Assembly: GCA_009779515.1 (NCBI GenBank)
Contig: WREE01000131.1
Coordinates: 1 to 5,731 of the forward strand
Source: Symbiobacteriaceae bacterium
GTDB lineage: Bacteria > Bacillota > JAAYKD01 > WRDA01
DNA length: 5,731 nucleotides
Direction of reading: 5' to 3'
A model generated the notes under the pieces. It did not search any database. It saw only the letters and a program-made list of their open reading frames with translations, and was not told the origin of the DNA. A program made the translations under genes and the position numbers. Each line of letters starts with the position of its first letter. Position 1 is the first letter of the stretch. This document shows, one piece after another, positions 4,488 through 5,731 of this stretch.

Positions 4488-5731
4488 GTGAACGAAACCG
4501 GCCAAGACGGTAATTTAATTCTGCCAGTCCTTCCTCTTCGAGGTTTACTGATATTCCCCCACACCATACTGCGTTTCGATGTAGGTCGCCAGCGCTCCGT
4601 AGCTGCTCTGGAGTACGCTTTTGAGGCTCCGGGGCAACAGGTTTTGCTTTTAACCCAAAACGACGCCCAGGTTACCGACCCCACGGAAGAACAGCTCAAC
4701 CGGGTAGGGGTAGTGGCTTATATCCGGGAAATGACCTACAAAAGCAATGTAGCCCAGGTGGTAGTTACCGCGCAGCAAAGGGCTAAGGTGAAGCGCATTT
4801 TTAACAGCCAGGAAATGGATCAACTCTCAGACCTACCTACGGTGGAATCTCCTCCCAAAGAACCGATCATGATGGCAGTGGCGGAGCTTTTGGTGGAGAC
4901 CCCTCCCAACGAGCTGGAGCAGACAGTTTTACATCGTATGCTCATCGAAGCTTTACCCCGCTATAACCAAACTGGCAAAAAGCTTAACCAAGAGCTATTA
5001 AACTCAGCTAAAGACATTTATCATATCGGCAAGCTCTGTGACCTAATTGCTGCTCAACTGCAAATAACTTGGCAAGAAAAACAGCAACTCTTGGAGGAGC
5101 TGAATGTTACCTTAAGAGCGGAGGAGCTTCTGCACCTTATTGAGCGCACCATCAGCTTAATCGATGTGGAGCGCCGTATCGAAGGCAATGTGCGCCGACA
5201 GATGGAAAAGAATCAAAGGGATTATTACCTGCGGGAGCAGATGCGTGCCATTCAAAAAGAGCTGGGGGAGAAGGAGAGCCGCACTGATGAAGCAACCACT
5301 CTCCGGGAACAGCTGCAAGGTATTAAGGCTATGGAGGAGAGTTGGAAGAATAAAGTTCACAAAGAGATCGACCGTTATGAACGTATTCCTCCCTCTTCAG
5401 CGGAGAGCGGAGTCCTAAAAACGTACCTGGACACTGTTTTCGATTTGCCCTGGGATAATCTTAGCGAAGACCATCTCGATATCGAAGAAGCTGAACGCAT
5501 TTTAAATGCCGATCATTATGGCTTGGAAAAGCCTAAAGAGCGCATTCTCGAGTATTTGGCTGTACGCCACTTAACGCAATCACTCAAGGGACCTATCCTT
5601 TGTCTGGCAGGTCCTCCGGGCACGGGGAAGACTTCCCTGGCGAAGTCGGTGGCTAAAGCCCTGGGGCGTAAGTTTGTCCGCCTCTCCCTGGGAGGTATCC
5701 GCGACGAAGCGGAAATACGGGGCCACAGAAA
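4488..5731 (+). CDS. lon: Lon (LonA-type) ATP-dependent protease, N-terminal half, runs off the right edge
   Basis: Lon is a cytoplasmic hexamer that unfolds and degrades misfolded and regulatory proteins with a fused AAA+ motor and S16 protease domain. The first 414 codons are present, about half of the usual 770-810. The substrate-binding N domain begins LILPVLPLRGLLIFPH. The long helical region contains NQRDYYLREQMRAIQKELGE (residues 242-261), a Lon hallmark, then DLPW at 319-322. The AAA+ module has Walker A GPPGTGKT at 375-382 and ends in LGGIRDEAEIRGHR at 401-414. Walker B, the sensors and the Ser-Lys catalytic site lie beyond the window. The N domain marks it as LonA rather than the membrane-bound LonB. 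The GTG start is set by AAAGGAG. It has its own promoter behind the clpX terminator, so it can be controlled separately. No frameshift is seen in the visible part. Confidence 0.96.
   Translation, partial: MNETGQDGNLILPVLPLRGLLIFPHTILRFDVGRQRSVAALEYAFEAPGQQVLLLTQNDAQVTDPTEEQLNRVGVVAYIREMTYKSNVAQVVVTAQQRAKVKRIFNSQEMDQLSDLPTVESPPKEPIMMAVAELLVETPPNELEQTVLHRMLIEALPRYNQTGKKLNQELLNSAKDIYHIGKLCDLIAAQLQITWQEKQQLLEELNVTLRAEELLHLIERTISLIDVERRIEGNVRRQMEKNQRDYYLREQMRAIQKELGEKESRTDEATTLREQLQGIKAMEESWKNKVHKEIDRYERIPPSSAESGVLKTYLDTVFDLPWDNLSEDHLDIEEAERILNADHYGLEKPKERILEYLAVRHLTQSLKGPILCLAGPPGTGKTSLAKSVAKALGRKFVRLSLGGIRDEAEIRGHR

Noticed and set aside
1..5731. A new defence, mobile or CRISPR-type system
   Set aside because: All large frames belong to conserved proteostasis genes or the coupled P-loop protein; no arrays, transposase or toxin-antitoxin features are present.

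Overview
The window reads as a proteostasis (protein folding and degradation) neighbourhood from a bacterium of the Bacillota, probably a Clostridia-type lineage. The pointers are strong AGGAG-type ribosome binding sites, a textbook sigma-A promoter with an extended -10, the tig-clpX-lon gene order shared with Bacillus and Clostridia, a SepM/YlbL-type S16 protease, and a P-loop protein whose C-terminus looks like the Asp23/Gls24 family. Base composition is moderate. No genus can be named from the sequence alone. All genes are on the + strand.

Layout. Bases 1-380 hold the 3' end of a secreted or membrane-anchored PDZ/S16 (SepM/YlbL-like) serine protease, with its Ser-Lys dyad visible. Its stop codon overlaps the start of a 261-residue P-loop protein with an Asp23-like C-terminal domain (380-1165). 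A 161-bp gap (1166-1326) with a weak promoter candidate and two GTAA/TTAC inverted repeats leads to trigger factor, tig (1327-2775). An 82-nt spacer with two small hairpins leads to clpX (2858-4147). A 340-bp gap (4148-4487) holds a hairpin just after clpX, a second inverted repeat, a very good rho-independent terminator (4316-4354) and a very good promoter (4378-4407). That promoter drives lon, which begins with GTG at 4488 and runs off the right edge shortly after the Walker A motif.

How the genes fit together. Trigger factor meets nascent chains at the ribosome. ClpX unfolds substrates and feeds them to ClpP. Lon degrades misfolded and regulatory proteins. The SepM-like protease would act at the outer face of the membrane. 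clpP is not between tig and clpX, although ClpX keeps its ClpP-docking IGF loop, so clpP is expected elsewhere in the genome. lonB, which lies between clpX and lonA in Bacillus, is also absent here. tig and clpX look co-transcribed, while lon is a separate transcription unit.

I found no CRISPR array, mobile element, RNA gene or defence system. The least understood part is the P-loop/Asp23-like protein and its tight coupling to the S16 protease gene. The rest is conserved housekeeping machinery with some local sequence structure worth checking.
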